Assembly: GCF_044962685.1 (NCBI RefSeq)
Contig: NZ_JBBKTX010000021.1
Coordinates: forward strand, 26,951 to 90,950
Reading direction: 5' to 3'
DNA: 64,000 nucleotides
From: Oceanobacter antarcticus
GTDB taxonomy: Bacteria; Pseudomonadota; Gammaproteobacteria; Pseudomonadales; Oceanobacteraceae
Under the pieces are notes generated by a model. It worked only from the letters and a program-made list of their open reading frames with translations, was not told the DNA's origin and did no database searches. Position 1 is the stretch's first letter. Every line of letters starts with the position of its first letter. This document shows, in pieces, positions 44,269-52,656 of the stretch. A program made the position numbers and the translations under genes.

Positions 44269-44432
44269 TTAAAAAGGCAATTGCAATCGAATTGATGTCG
44301 TCAGTATGCTGCCAGTGATACTGATCAATACAACAGGGGAGCGGAACCGCAGGCATGCACATTCACAGGAAAGTGAAGTCGACAGGGATGAGTTACTACC
44401 CGACCAACCCCGTCAAGGGGACAGGAGGCACC

Positions 44433-44666
44433 ATGTTGGCCATACTGATTTATCTGGTTTTGGGATCGGGCGCGCTGCAGGTAGTACCTGCCAGTCCCCA
44501 CGAGCATTGGTTTGCCAGTCGCATTCTTGATGCTACGCAGATGGAATACTCTCCGGAGTTTACTGATTTGTATCTGATTGAAACCTTAGACAAGAGTCGG
44601 CTGATTTATATCTATTGTAATAGCAGCAGTTGTTACAAGGTGCGTGGGCAGCTGCAGTTTGTCTGA
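44433..44666 (+). CDS. Small exported or membrane protein, unknown
   Basis: A 77-residue product begins with a hydrophobic segment (MLAILIYLVLGSGALQVVPA), probably a signal peptide or anchor, followed by a short soluble part with two cysteines in YCNSSSCYKVRG. ATG 44433 lies four bases after a strong AGGAGG. The frame is open upstream, and ATG 44388 would add 15 residues, but with a weaker ribosome site. I do not recognise a family. It is the last frame of the chemotaxis strand, 164 bases after the DUF2802 gene, and may be independent of it. Confidence 0.55.
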   Translation: MLAILIYLVLGSGALQVVPASPHEHWFASRILDATQMEYSPEFTDLYLIETLDKSRLIYIYCNSSSCYKVRGQLQFV

Positions 44667-44734
44667 CAGGGGATGATCACCTGTTTGGTTGGATGACTGC
44701 GGTGCGAAGATTGCCTTGTTTTTTATTTTCGTAA

Positions 44735-44764
44735 TACTCGAGATAGATGTACTCGAGATAGATG
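44735..44764 (+). repeat. 15-base tandem duplication
   Basis: TACTCGAGATAGATG occurs twice head to tail at 44735-44749 and 44750-44764, followed by TACTGCG. Confidence 0.9.
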
Positions 44765-44785
44765 TACTGCGATTTTTCAGATGCC

Positions 44786-44831
44786 TTCGCGCCTGTCCTG
44801 CGGTTCAATCGAACAGCAGGACAGGTGCGAA
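44786..44831. repeat. 46-base near-perfect inverted repeat
   Basis: A 16-base-pair stem (44786-44801 with 44816-44831, one G-T pair) is capped by a second four-pair stem GTTC/GAAC around AATC; only one position is unpaired between them. It lies 15 bases after the end of the peroxiredoxin gene, but no T run follows on either strand, so it is not a typical terminator. Confidence 0.85.
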
Positions 44832-44845
44832 CGAATGCGTGTGTC

Positions 44846-45328
44846 TTACGGGCGGCTTGCCAGTAACGCAATGACGTCGTCGTGGTGAGTTTTGGTTTTC
44901 ACCTTGGGCATCACCTGCTGGATCAGGCCATCTTCACCGATAATAAAAGTGATCCGATTAATTCCCAGGTATTCCTTGCCCATGAATTTCTTGAGTCCCC
45001 ACACGCCGTAGGCTTCAGCAATCTGGTGATCTTCATCGGATAGCAGATCAAAGTTGAGCTGATCCCGATCAATAAACTTTTGTAATCGAGCGGGGGCATC
45101 CGGGCTGATGCCGACAGCGACGGCGTTGTGTGCAGCCAGTTCAGCCTGGCTGTCACGCAGTCCGCAGGCCTGGGTGGTACAGCCTGGTGTCATGGCTTTG
45201 GGATAGAAATAGAGAATCAGGGTCTTGCCCTGGTAATCACTGAGTGACACGGTTTCACCACGCTGATTCAGGGTGGTGAATGCTGGAGCCTGGGTGCCTG
45301 CTTCCGGTAAGACAAGTGCGCTGCTCAT
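44846..45328 (-). CDS. bcp: Thiol peroxidase of the Bcp/PrxQ family
   Basis: A 160-residue peroxiredoxin reducing hydroperoxides with thioredoxin-type donors. The peroxidatic Cys is in YPKAMTPGCTTQACGLRD, with a second Cys five residues later, the atypical two-cysteine PrxQ arrangement. The family's usual K in TPGCTxE is replaced by Gln at the Glu position (TTQAC). Downstream motifs include LLSDEDHQIAEAYGVWG. The start is ATG 45328, preceded by AAGGAGAGCACT; upstream in-frame codons overlap the ferredoxin gene and are not homologous. Confidence 0.93.
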   Translation of the reverse strand: MSSALVLPEAGTQAPAFTTLNQRGETVSLSDYQGKTLILYFYPKAMTPGCTTQACGLRDSQAELAAHNAVAVGISPDAPARLQKFIDRDQLNFDLLSDEDHQIAEAYGVWGLKKFMGKEYLGINRITFIIGEDGLIQQVMPKVKTKTHHDDVIALLASRP

Positions 45329-45369
45329 AGTGCTCTCCTTATGCTCGTTGGGTTCGTTGCTGCTGGGTA

Positions 45370-45864
45370 TTACAGCTGGATGGTGACGTTGCTGCGTGGA
45401 ATGCAGCAACATAGCAGAATTTCGCCGTCATTCAGCCAAGCCATCGGGTCACTGGAGTAATGCACTTCGCCATTGATCAAGCGGGCACGACAGCTGCCAC
45501 AATAGCCTTCCCGGCATTGGAAATGGACATCAATCTGTTGGGCTTCAAGTGATTCCAGTAGATTGCTGGCGTATTGAAAACGGGCCTGACGGCCGTCACT
45601 CAGAGCAACGGCAAAGACCGGCGGTGCCATACCTTCCAATTCCAGCTGCGGCGTTTGCTCCGGCTGTTCCGGATCGCTTTCAGGCAAGTACAGCTCGGCC
45701 TGTTGCTCGTGGCTGTCAGGTTCGGCTACCGGTGCTTCGAGTTCGAATGGGGGGTGCTGTTCAATATTGCCATCAAGCGCAAAGTTGTCTTCTGCTGGCG
45801 CAGGTTGTGGCTGGCTGGAGGGAGCGCCAGAGGCATGCCTCTGGCGTAGATCTGTACGACTCAT
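45370..45864 (-). CDS. yfaE: 2Fe-2S ferredoxin of the YfaE type with acidic extension
   Basis: In E. coli YfaE maintains the diferric-tyrosyl cofactor of NrdB. The C-terminal 85 or so residues are a plant-type ferredoxin with cysteines in QCREGYCGSCRARL and LLCCCIP, strongly like YfaE. Unusually, it is preceded by about 80 residues rich in Glu, Pro, Gln and Ala (for example LPESDPEQPEQTPQLELEG), giving 164 residues against about 84 for E. coli YfaE. ATG 45864 overlaps the nrdB stop (TGATG), so translation is coupled to nrdB, supporting the assigned role. Confidence 0.9.
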   Translation of the reverse strand: MSRTDLRQRHASGAPSSQPQPAPAEDNFALDGNIEQHPPFELEAPVAEPDSHEQQAELYLPESDPEQPEQTPQLELEGMAPPVFAVALSDGRQARFQYASNLLESLEAQQIDVHFQCREGYCGSCRARLINGEVHYSSDPMAWLNDGEILLCCCIPRSNVTIQL

Positions 45865-46994
45865 CAAAGATCAAAGTCGCCGAGGTCGTTGGTGTCTACT
45901 TCGCTGTCGAGGGCACCAACCAGATAGGAGCTGATTTCAGATTCCTGCGGGGCAACCTGGACGTTGTCGCTGTTGAGCCAGGAGTTGATCCAGGGCAGTG
46001 GGTTGGAGCGGGCGTCAAAGATACGGTCAAATCCCAGGGCTGCAATACGCTGGTTGGTGATGTATTCAACGTACTGGCACAGAATATCCTTGTTCAGGCC
46101 AATCATGGAGCCGTCCTTGAACAGATATTCGGCCCATTCTTTTTCCTGTTGTGCTGCCTCGGCAAAAATACGGATCACATCGGGCTTGCACTCTTCGGCG
46201 ATGCCAGCAAAGGCAGGATCATCCTGGCCACGGGCAATAATCTGTAGCATATGCTGGGTGCCGGTGAGGTGCAGCGCTTCATCACGGGCAATCAGTTTGA
46301 TGATTTTGGCATTGCCTTCCATCTTGGCACGTTCGGCAAAGGCAAATGAACAGGCGAAGCTGACGTAAAAACGGATGGCTTCCAGCACGTTGACGGAAAC
46401 CAGCGTCAGATACAGGCGGCGCTTGAGTTCGTGCATGTTGACCTCAACGATTTGGCCGTTGATGGTGTGACTGCCTTCGCCCAGTTGCTGGTAGTAGTTA
46501 CTCAGCTCAATAAAACTGTCGTAGTAGCGGGTGACAGAAATGGCGCGGCGGGTGATGTGCTCATTACGGGTGATGTCGTCAAAAATAGCAGCCGGGTTGG
46601 GGACGATATTACGGACGATATGGGTGTAGGAGCGACTGTGAATGGTTTCGCTGAACGACCAGGTTTCGATCCAGGTTTCCAGCTCCGGCAGTGATACCAC
46701 GGGCAAAAAAGCCACGTTTGGGGAGCGCCCCTGAACCGAGTCCAGCAAGGTCTGATATTTCAGGTTGCTGATGAAAATATGTTTTTCGTGTTCCGGCAGG
46801 TCGAGAAAATCCTTGCGATCGTTGGTCAGATCCACTTCTTCTGGACGCCAGAAAAATGACAGCTGTTTTTCGATCAGGTTTTCAAAAATCTTGTGTTTTT
46901 GTTGGTCGTAGCGGGCAACGTTGACGTGTTCGCCAAAAAACATGGGCTGTTTGAAGGTATCAAATTCGTTGCGGTTGAAGGTGGTGTAGGCCAT
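45864..46994 (-). CDS. nrdB: Class Ia ribonucleotide reductase, beta subunit
   Basis: NrdB carries the diiron-tyrosyl radical cofactor used by NrdA. The 376-residue protein is the E. coli type: FWRPEEVDLTNDRKDF, LPEHEKHIFISNLKYQTLLDSVQGR (iron ligand region and radical-Tyr helix), ETWSFSETIHSRSYTHI and IARDEALHLTGTQHML with further iron ligands. The C-terminal tail DTNDLGDFDL is the peptide that docks into NrdA. It starts at ATG 46994, 174 bases downstream of nrdA's stop, and overlaps the ferredoxin gene. Confidence 0.97.
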   Translation of the reverse strand: MAYTTFNRNEFDTFKQPMFFGEHVNVARYDQQKHKIFENLIEKQLSFFWRPEEVDLTNDRKDFLDLPEHEKHIFISNLKYQTLLDSVQGRSPNVAFLPVVSLPELETWIETWSFSETIHSRSYTHIVRNIVPNPAAIFDDITRNEHITRRAISVTRYYDSFIELSNYYQQLGEGSHTINGQIVEVNMHELKRRLYLTLVSVNVLEAIRFYVSFACSFAFAERAKMEGNAKIIKLIARDEALHLTGTQHMLQIIARGQDDPAFAGIAEECKPDVIRIFAEAAQQEKEWAEYLFKDGSMIGLNKDILCQYVEYITNQRIAALGFDRIFDARSNPLPWINSWLNSDNVQVAPQESEISSYLVGALDSEVDTNDLGDFDL

Positions 46995-47168
46995 AGCCAG
47001 TATCGTCTCGCCTGGCCGTATACGGCCGTTGTCATTCTTCGGGTTGGAATGACCCGCATGCCGATCCCTGCACGGCGGGCTACTGCCGCTACCATCAATC
47101 GGTGATCGATTGTAGCGGCCTTGTACATGGGTAGAAAGTGTATCGGCAGAAAGTACGATAGCGTCGTA

Positions 47169-49448
47169 CTAGATTTTGCAGGCTCCGCCAGCGCAGTCGT
47201 CGTCTTCCTGGATCGCGTCTTTCTGAGGATCTTCCATACCGTCACGGGTGTTGTGATAGTACAGGGTTTTGACGCCAAATTTATAGGCCATCAGTAGATC
47301 GCGCATCAGTTGTTGCATGGGAACCTTGTTACCGCTGAAGCGTGCCGGGTCATAGTTGGTGTTGGCGGAAATCGATTGGTCGACAAATTTCTGCATGATA
47401 CCAACCAATTGCAGGTAGCCCTGGTTGCTGGGAATTTGCCACAGCAGTTCGTAGGCTCCTTTCAGGGTTTCGTACTCAGGCACCACCTGTTTGAGAATAC
47501 CATCCTTGCTCTGTTTGACACTGATATAGCCTCGTGGTGGCTCGATGCCGTTCGTCGCGTTGCTGATCTGGGAGGAGGTCTCCGAGGGCATCAGGGCGGT
47601 GAGGGTCGAGTTACGCAAGCCATGTTCCTTGATATCGGCTCGCAGGGCTTCCCAGTCGTAGTGCAGCGGTTCGTCACAGAAGGTATCGATATCCTGCTTA
47701 TAGCTGTCGATTGGCAGAATACCCTGGGCATAGGTGGTGTCTTCAAACAGCGGACAGGCACCTTGCTCTTGCGCCAGCCTGACAGAAGCGCGCAGCAGCC
47801 AGTACTGAATGGCTTCAAAGGTTTTGTGAGTCAGGCCATTGGCGGAGCCGTCGGAATAACGGACACCGTTTTTTGCCAGATAGTAGGCATAGTTGATGAC
47901 GCCGACACCCAGGGTACGACGTCCCAGGCTGCCTCTTTCGGCGGCGGGCACCGGATAATCCTGGTAGCTGAGCAGGCTGTCGAGGGCTCGAACAATCAGA
48001 TCAGACAGTTCTTCCAGTTCATCCAGGTTTTTCAGTATACCGAGGTTAAAAGCCGCCAGCGTACAAAGGGCGATTTCGCCGTTTTCGTCGTTGACGTCCA
48101 TTAACGGTTTGGTCGGCAGGGCAATTTCCAGACAGAGGTTGGACTGACGTACCGGTGCTTTTTTCGGATTAAATGGACTGTGGGTGTTGCAGTGGTCAAC
48201 GTTCTGGATGTAAATGCGGCCAGTACTGGCGCGTTCCTGCAGCATGCTGGAGAACAGGTCGACGGCCTTGATGGTTTTCTTGCGAATGCTGTCGTCTTGC
48301 TCGTACTTGTTGTACAGCTGCTCGAAGCGTTCCTGATCTTCAAAGAAGGCATCGTACAGGCCGGGAGCATCCGATGGCGAGAACAGGGTGATGTTGCCAT
48401 TTTTTATCAGGCGTTCGTACATCAGCTTGTTAATCTGCACGCCGTAGTCGATATGACGTACCCGGTTTTCTTCTACCCCTCGGTTGTTCTTCAATACCAG
48501 CAGGGATTCGACTTCGTAATGCCAGATCGGGTAGAACAGGGTGGCTGCACCACCACGAACGCCACCCTGGGAACAGGATTTAACGGCCGTCTGGAAGTGT
48601 TTGTAAAACGGGATACAACCGGTGTGGAAGGCTTCGCCACCGCGGATCGGGCTGCCCAGGGCACGGATGCGACCACCGTTAATGCCAATGCCGGCACGCT
48701 GGGATACGTATTTTATGATGGCGCTGGCGGTGGCATTGATGGAATCGAGGCTGTCACCGGCTTCAATCAGCACGCATGAGCTGAATTGGCGCGTGGGGGT
48801 TCGGACACCAGCCATAATGGGGGTTGGTAACGACAATTTGAAGGTCGAAACGGCATCGTAGAAGCGTTTGATGAAGTCGAGTCGACGATCCTTTTCATAG
48901 CCGCTGAACAGGCAGGCGGCAATCAGCAAGTACAGGAACTGGGCACTTTCAAATACCTCGCCAGTAACGCGATTCTGCACCAGGTATTTGCCTTCCAGCT
49001 GTTTGACGGCAGCATAGCTGAAATTGAGGTCGCGGCTGTGGTCGAGGAATGTCTCCATTTCGGCATAGTCAGCTTCGCTGTAGTCTTCCAGCAGGTGGCT
49101 GTCGTAGCGTTTTTGGTCGACCAGTTTACGTACATGATCCAGTAATGCCGGTGGTTCATACTGACCAAAAGCTTTTTTGCGCAAGTGAAAAATATTCAGT
49201 CGTGCAGCCAGGTACTGATAGTCCGGTGCTTGATCGGAAATCAGATCCGCAGCTGCCTTGATCAGGGTCTCGTGTATTTCAGAGGTCTGAATGCCATCAA
49301 AAAATTGCAGATGGGCACGAAGCTCAACTTCGGATACGGAGACGTTATTCAGTCCCTCCGCAGCCCAGGTGACGACCTTGTGAATCTTATCGAGATCCAG
49401 CGGTTCTTGACGACCGTCGCGTTTACTGACTTTGAGAGCGCTATTCAT
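47169..49448 (-). CDS. nrdA: Class Ia ribonucleotide reductase, alpha subunit
   Basis: NrdA reduces ribonucleoside diphosphates. The 759-residue protein is colinear with E. coli NrdA: an N-terminal ATP cone (KVSKRDGRQEPLDLDKIHKVV) for activity control, the first active-site Cys in TPTRQFSSCVLIE, NLCLEIALPTKP with the thiyl-radical Cys, the radical-transfer tyrosines in KTLYYHNTRD and the C-terminal redox pair CAGGACKI. There is a single ATP cone, unlike the longer Pseudomonas form. The start is ATG 49448; an upstream in-frame ATG at 49490 adds 14 non-homologous residues. Confidence 0.97.
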   Translation of the reverse strand: MNSALKVSKRDGRQEPLDLDKIHKVVTWAAEGLNNVSVSEVELRAHLQFFDGIQTSEIHETLIKAAADLISDQAPDYQYLAARLNIFHLRKKAFGQYEPPALLDHVRKLVDQKRYDSHLLEDYSEADYAEMETFLDHSRDLNFSYAAVKQLEGKYLVQNRVTGEVFESAQFLYLLIAACLFSGYEKDRRLDFIKRFYDAVSTFKLSLPTPIMAGVRTPTRQFSSCVLIEAGDSLDSINATASAIIKYVSQRAGIGINGGRIRALGSPIRGGEAFHTGCIPFYKHFQTAVKSCSQGGVRGGAATLFYPIWHYEVESLLVLKNNRGVEENRVRHIDYGVQINKLMYERLIKNGNITLFSPSDAPGLYDAFFEDQERFEQLYNKYEQDDSIRKKTIKAVDLFSSMLQERASTGRIYIQNVDHCNTHSPFNPKKAPVRQSNLCLEIALPTKPLMDVNDENGEIALCTLAAFNLGILKNLDELEELSDLIVRALDSLLSYQDYPVPAAERGSLGRRTLGVGVINYAYYLAKNGVRYSDGSANGLTHKTFEAIQYWLLRASVRLAQEQGACPLFEDTTYAQGILPIDSYKQDIDTFCDEPLHYDWEALRADIKEHGLRNSTLTALMPSETSSQISNATNGIEPPRGYISVKQSKDGILKQVVPEYETLKGAYELLWQIPSNQGYLQLVGIMQKFVDQSISANTNYDPARFSGNKVPMQQLMRDLLMAYKFGVKTLYYHNTRDGMEDPQKDAIQEDDDCAGGACKI

Positions 49449-49773
49449 GTTAATTGTGCCTGTACTCGAAGGTATTCTGATCACGTCCATGCTTGAAAGT
49501 CACCAACCTTTGCCAGTTGTCGTTACTCATCTGATCCTGTCTAACCGGATGCAAGCAAGTATGGGTCAAAGGAGGGAATCCTGATGTGTGCTTGTTTCAA
49601 TATTAGCCATGAATGTTTGCAATTAGCCCTGTTTTCCGGGTTGCAGCTGATTTCTGGCTTGTTCGTGTTGAACGTACATTGTGTGCCTGATATTAGCATC
49701 AAGCTGGCCTGAGGAATGGGGCGATTGAAGGTGCATGGTAATACAGCGTGTTCCACAGGTTTGGTTGGAAACG

Positions 49774-49821
49774 GCACAAGATAATGGGCCTTGGCGGGGG
49801 ATTCAACCCCATATGTTGTGT
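49774..49821 (-). promoter_or_regulatory. nrdA promoter overlapped by two NrdR-like boxes
   Basis: On the minus strand TTGAAT (49806-49801), a 17-base spacer and TATCTT (49783-49778) form a promoter. Two sites resembling the NrdR consensus ACACWATATATWGTGT lie at 49806-49821 (13 of 16) and 49774-49789 (11 of 16). They are 32 bases apart, three helical turns, as in known NrdR pairs, and they cover the -35 and -10. Confidence 0.6.
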
Positions 49822-49859
49822 GGCCACTTGTCAGAGCGGACAACGGCTGTATGTCAAGA

Positions 49860-49868
49860 TGTGGATAA
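49860..49868 (-). promoter_or_regulatory. DnaA box upstream of nrdA
   Basis: The minus strand reads TTATCCACA, the exact high-affinity DnaA box, about 55 bases upstream of the predicted -35. E. coli nrdAB also carries DnaA boxes upstream of its promoter. Confidence 0.65.
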
Positions 49869-50192
49869 GGTGTGTATGAGATGTGGGTGAATGTCAGTGC
49901 CTTGCCTCTTGGCTTCAGCGGACTGGCCTGAAGGCCGCATTGTTGCTGGTATGTTGCTGGATGATGGTTAAAATGCCCGTTGCCACGAGTGCTCAGGTAA
50001 GTTTTTGTGCATTTGTGGAGGCTTCAGTCTATGGTTAGAACAACAACTTCTGTCACAGGATTCAGAAGTGCATAAAAAGTAAACAGTCGTCTGATTGTGT
50101 CCGGCCGGGTTACCCGGATAACCGCCTGCCAATCGGATTTGGGATGAACAACGCGTTTTCGGGCATAACCCTGGTGCTGGAGAGCTGATTGG

Positions 50193-50933
50193 ATGGCAAA
50201 CGTAGAAATGGCACATGACTCGGATGAAAACTGGCGCATCCTGATTGTTGAAGATGACGAACGACTGGCTGCCCTGACCAAGGATTATCTGGAAAGTAAT
50301 GGCCTGAGTGTGGCTATCGAAGGTGATGGTGCTCGGGCGATTGATCGGATCAAGACGGAACAGCCGGATCTGGTGGTGCTTGATTTGATGCTGCCGGGTG
50401 AAGATGGCCTGGCCGTTTGTCGGCTGGTACGCCCTCACTACCGTGGGCCGATTCTGATGCTGACAGCCCGGACCGAGGATCTGGATCAGGTGCTGGGTCT
50501 GGAAATGGGGGCCGATGATTACGTCGCCAAACCGGTACGGCCGCGAGTGTTACTGGCCAGAATCCGGGCCTTGTTACGCCGGGTTCGTGATGTGGTGGAG
50601 GTGGTCAGTGAAGAGTCCAACCAAGAAAATCGTCTGACGTTCGGTAATCTGGTGGTTGACAGCGCCATGCGGGAAGCCTGGCTCGAAGGGCGCAGTATTG
50701 ATTTGACCAGTGCCGAGTTCGATCTGCTCTGGCTGTTGTGTAACAGTGCCGGGCGAGTGTTGACGCGAGAGGAAATTTTCCATCAGTTACGCGGTATCGA
50801 ATACGATGGTCAGGATCGTTCGATTGACGTAAGAGTATCTCGTATTCGTCCCAAGGTGGGTGATGATCCGATGAATCCCCGTCGTATCAAAACGGTGCGC
50901 AGTAAGGGGTATCTGTTTGTGAAGGAGCTGTAA
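50193..50933 (+). CDS. rstA: OmpR-family response regulator (RstA-like)
   Basis: The 246 residues contain a receiver domain (acidic pair in LIVEDDERLAAL, phospho-acceptor Asp64 in VVLDLMLPGEDGL, Lys in DDYVAKPVRPR) and a C-terminal winged helix (LTSAEFDLLWLLCNSAGRVLTREEI, ending RRIKTVRSKGYLFVKEL). The segment LRGIEYDGQDRSIDVRVSRIR is characteristic of RstA. ATG 50193 lies eight bases after GGAGAG. Its partner kinase follows after 139 bases. The genes it controls are unknown here. Confidence 0.88.
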   Translation: MANVEMAHDSDENWRILIVEDDERLAALTKDYLESNGLSVAIEGDGARAIDRIKTEQPDLVVLDLMLPGEDGLAVCRLVRPHYRGPILMLTARTEDLDQVLGLEMGADDYVAKPVRPRVLLARIRALLRRVRDVVEVVSEESNQENRLTFGNLVVDSAMREAWLEGRSIDLTSAEFDLLWLLCNSAGRVLTREEIFHQLRGIEYDGQDRSIDVRVSRIRPKVGDDPMNPRRIKTVRSKGYLFVKEL

Positions 50934-51072
50934 TGGGGTTGCCATTGCTGGCAATGGCGTCCCTGCGGCATCCTATTCGACACGCGTGCGGTATCGTCTC
51001 GAAGCGGTGCAGATTCAGAAATAAACTGGATAATCAGGGTTCACAGTACTGTGAGCGGTTGGCAGGTTATCG

Positions 51073-52617
51073 ATGAGTGGCATTTTCCTGCGGGTGTATG
51101 GCGCGCTGATACTGGCTATTGTCGGCATTTCTGTTTTCTGTTTTCTGTCGCTGAATCTTATTCATCATATTCGTTACCATGAATACTGGGAGCGGGATCT
51201 TGGCCGCGCGCTGCAGGTCTTGAACGCTGGCGAGTCTGGGATACGTTTTCGCCAGACGCTGGAGCAGGCTTGGCTTGATCAGTCTGATCTGGCGCGGCTG
51301 AACAGCCATCAGCGTTATCGTTTGTCCCAAGGCCAAGTGGTCGCCTCCCTTGATAATTCCAGTTTGCGGCTTAGCTTGCTGGAGGCTGTCGAGAGTAGTG
51401 GTGCAGAGGATTTGTTCGCTGTTGATGCCGATCCCCTCACTGTCTCAAACAGCGTTGCTACTTTTTATTTTAATGCCAATGCAGAGCTGGCCTGGACACA
51501 TTTTGCCGAGTTGGTTCGGCATCATTTTCTGGTGTCGGGGATGGATGGTGACGTCTATGCGGAATGGCTGGCCGTGCAGCTGGCTGTTCCGGTACGGCTT
51601 ACCATCATGCGCACCGCACCGATATATCCCGTTGCAGCCCGGCTGGTCGATGTGCCATTGGGGGATTATCACCATTTACTGATTGGCCCGTTTACGGCTC
51701 CCCAGGAGACGCCTTATCACGCCTGGGTTGTCCTCGGCTTGATTGCTGTTTTAGTGTTTGCGCTGGTGGTCTTCTGGTTGGTTACGACGATGGAATCCGG
51801 TTTGCGAGATCTGGATCAGGTGACTGGCCGTCTGGCACAGGGGTATCTGTCTGCACGTATCGCGGTGACCGGCATGGATCCAGTCAATCGTCTGGGTAAC
51901 TCTTTTAACAAGATGGCAGAACATATTCAGCGCTTGATCGGGATTCAGCGGGAGATGTTGCGTGCGGTATCCCATGAGTTGAGGACACCAGTTGCCCGGT
52001 TGCGCTTTGGCTTGCAAATCATTGAAGACGAAGTTGAGAACCCGTATCTGAAAAAACAGATCCGGGGAATGGATGCGGATATTCAGGAGCTGGATCAGCT
52101 GATTGATGAAATCCTGACTTATGCCCGCCTGGAAGAGGGCGGGCCCTTGCTCGAATTCCAGGAAGTGGAGTTGACCGATATCGCTCGCCAAGTGGCGGCA
52201 GAAGCCCGGCCCGCAGGGCAGATAGAGGTGCGGTTTCTGGAAAGTGAACGATTGCACGATAGTTTGGCAGAGGTAGAGCCAAGGTATATCCATCGGGCGG
52301 TACAGAATCTGGTTGGTAATGCCTGTCGTTATGCCAGTTCCCGTGTTCAGGTGAGTTGCAGTGTGGCGGTGGACACCTGTCGGATTGATGTGGAGGACGA
52401 TGGCCCTGGTATTCCCGAAGAGCAGTGGTCGAGGGTGTTTGTTGCATTTGCTCGCTTAGATGACAGTCGTACTCGCAGTTCCGGTGGTTATGGCTTGGGG
52501 TTGTCCATTGTTCGACGTATTGCATACTGGCACGGTGGACGTGCCATTGTGGGTCGCAGTGAGCAACTGGGTGGCGCCAGGTTCAGTCTGGTCTGGCCGC
52601 GTTACCATATAGACTAG
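51073..52617 (+). CDS. rstB: Sensor histidine kinase (RstB-like)
   Basis: A 514-residue membrane kinase with helices at about 7-29 and 217-239 enclosing a periplasmic sensor of about 185 residues. It continues with a HAMP segment (about 240-290), the phospho-acceptor His301 in MLRAVSHELRTPVARLRFG, and the ATPase domain with NLVGNACRYA, DDGPGIP and GGYGLGLSIVRRI. All catalytic boxes are intact. It is the presumed partner of the upstream RstA-like regulator; the signal is unknown. Confidence 0.87.
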   Translation: MSGIFLRVYGALILAIVGISVFCFLSLNLIHHIRYHEYWERDLGRALQVLNAGESGIRFRQTLEQAWLDQSDLARLNSHQRYRLSQGQVVASLDNSSLRLSLLEAVESSGAEDLFAVDADPLTVSNSVATFYFNANAELAWTHFAELVRHHFLVSGMDGDVYAEWLAVQLAVPVRLTIMRTAPIYPVAARLVDVPLGDYHHLLIGPFTAPQETPYHAWVVLGLIAVLVFALVVFWLVTTMESGLRDLDQVTGRLAQGYLSARIAVTGMDPVNRLGNSFNKMAEHIQRLIGIQREMLRAVSHELRTPVARLRFGLQIIEDEVENPYLKKQIRGMDADIQELDQLIDEILTYARLEEGGPLLEFQEVELTDIARQVAAEARPAGQIEVRFLESERLHDSLAEVEPRYIHRAVQNLVGNACRYASSRVQVSCSVAVDTCRIDVEDDGPGIPEEQWSRVFVAFARLDDSRTRSSGGYGLGLSIVRRIAYWHGGRAIVGRSEQLGGARFSLVWPRYHID

Positions 52618-52656
52618 CAAGCTGGCGTTACTGGCTCCGCTGTTGTTATTTGATTG

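Larger units (their letters stand above)
49449..50192. other. Divergent intergenic region nrdA/rstA-like
   Basis: This 744-base non-coding region contains the predicted nrdA promoter with NrdR-like boxes (about 49774-49821) and an exact DnaA box (49860-49868), leaving a long nrdA leader of about 320 bases. Nothing structured was recognised in that leader. The 100 bases before 50193 should hold the response-regulator promoter. Confidence 0.6.

Noticed and set aside
49541..49843. 100-codon minus-strand frame upstream of nrdA
   Set aside because: It spans the predicted nrdA promoter and boxes, and shows no domain or start signal.
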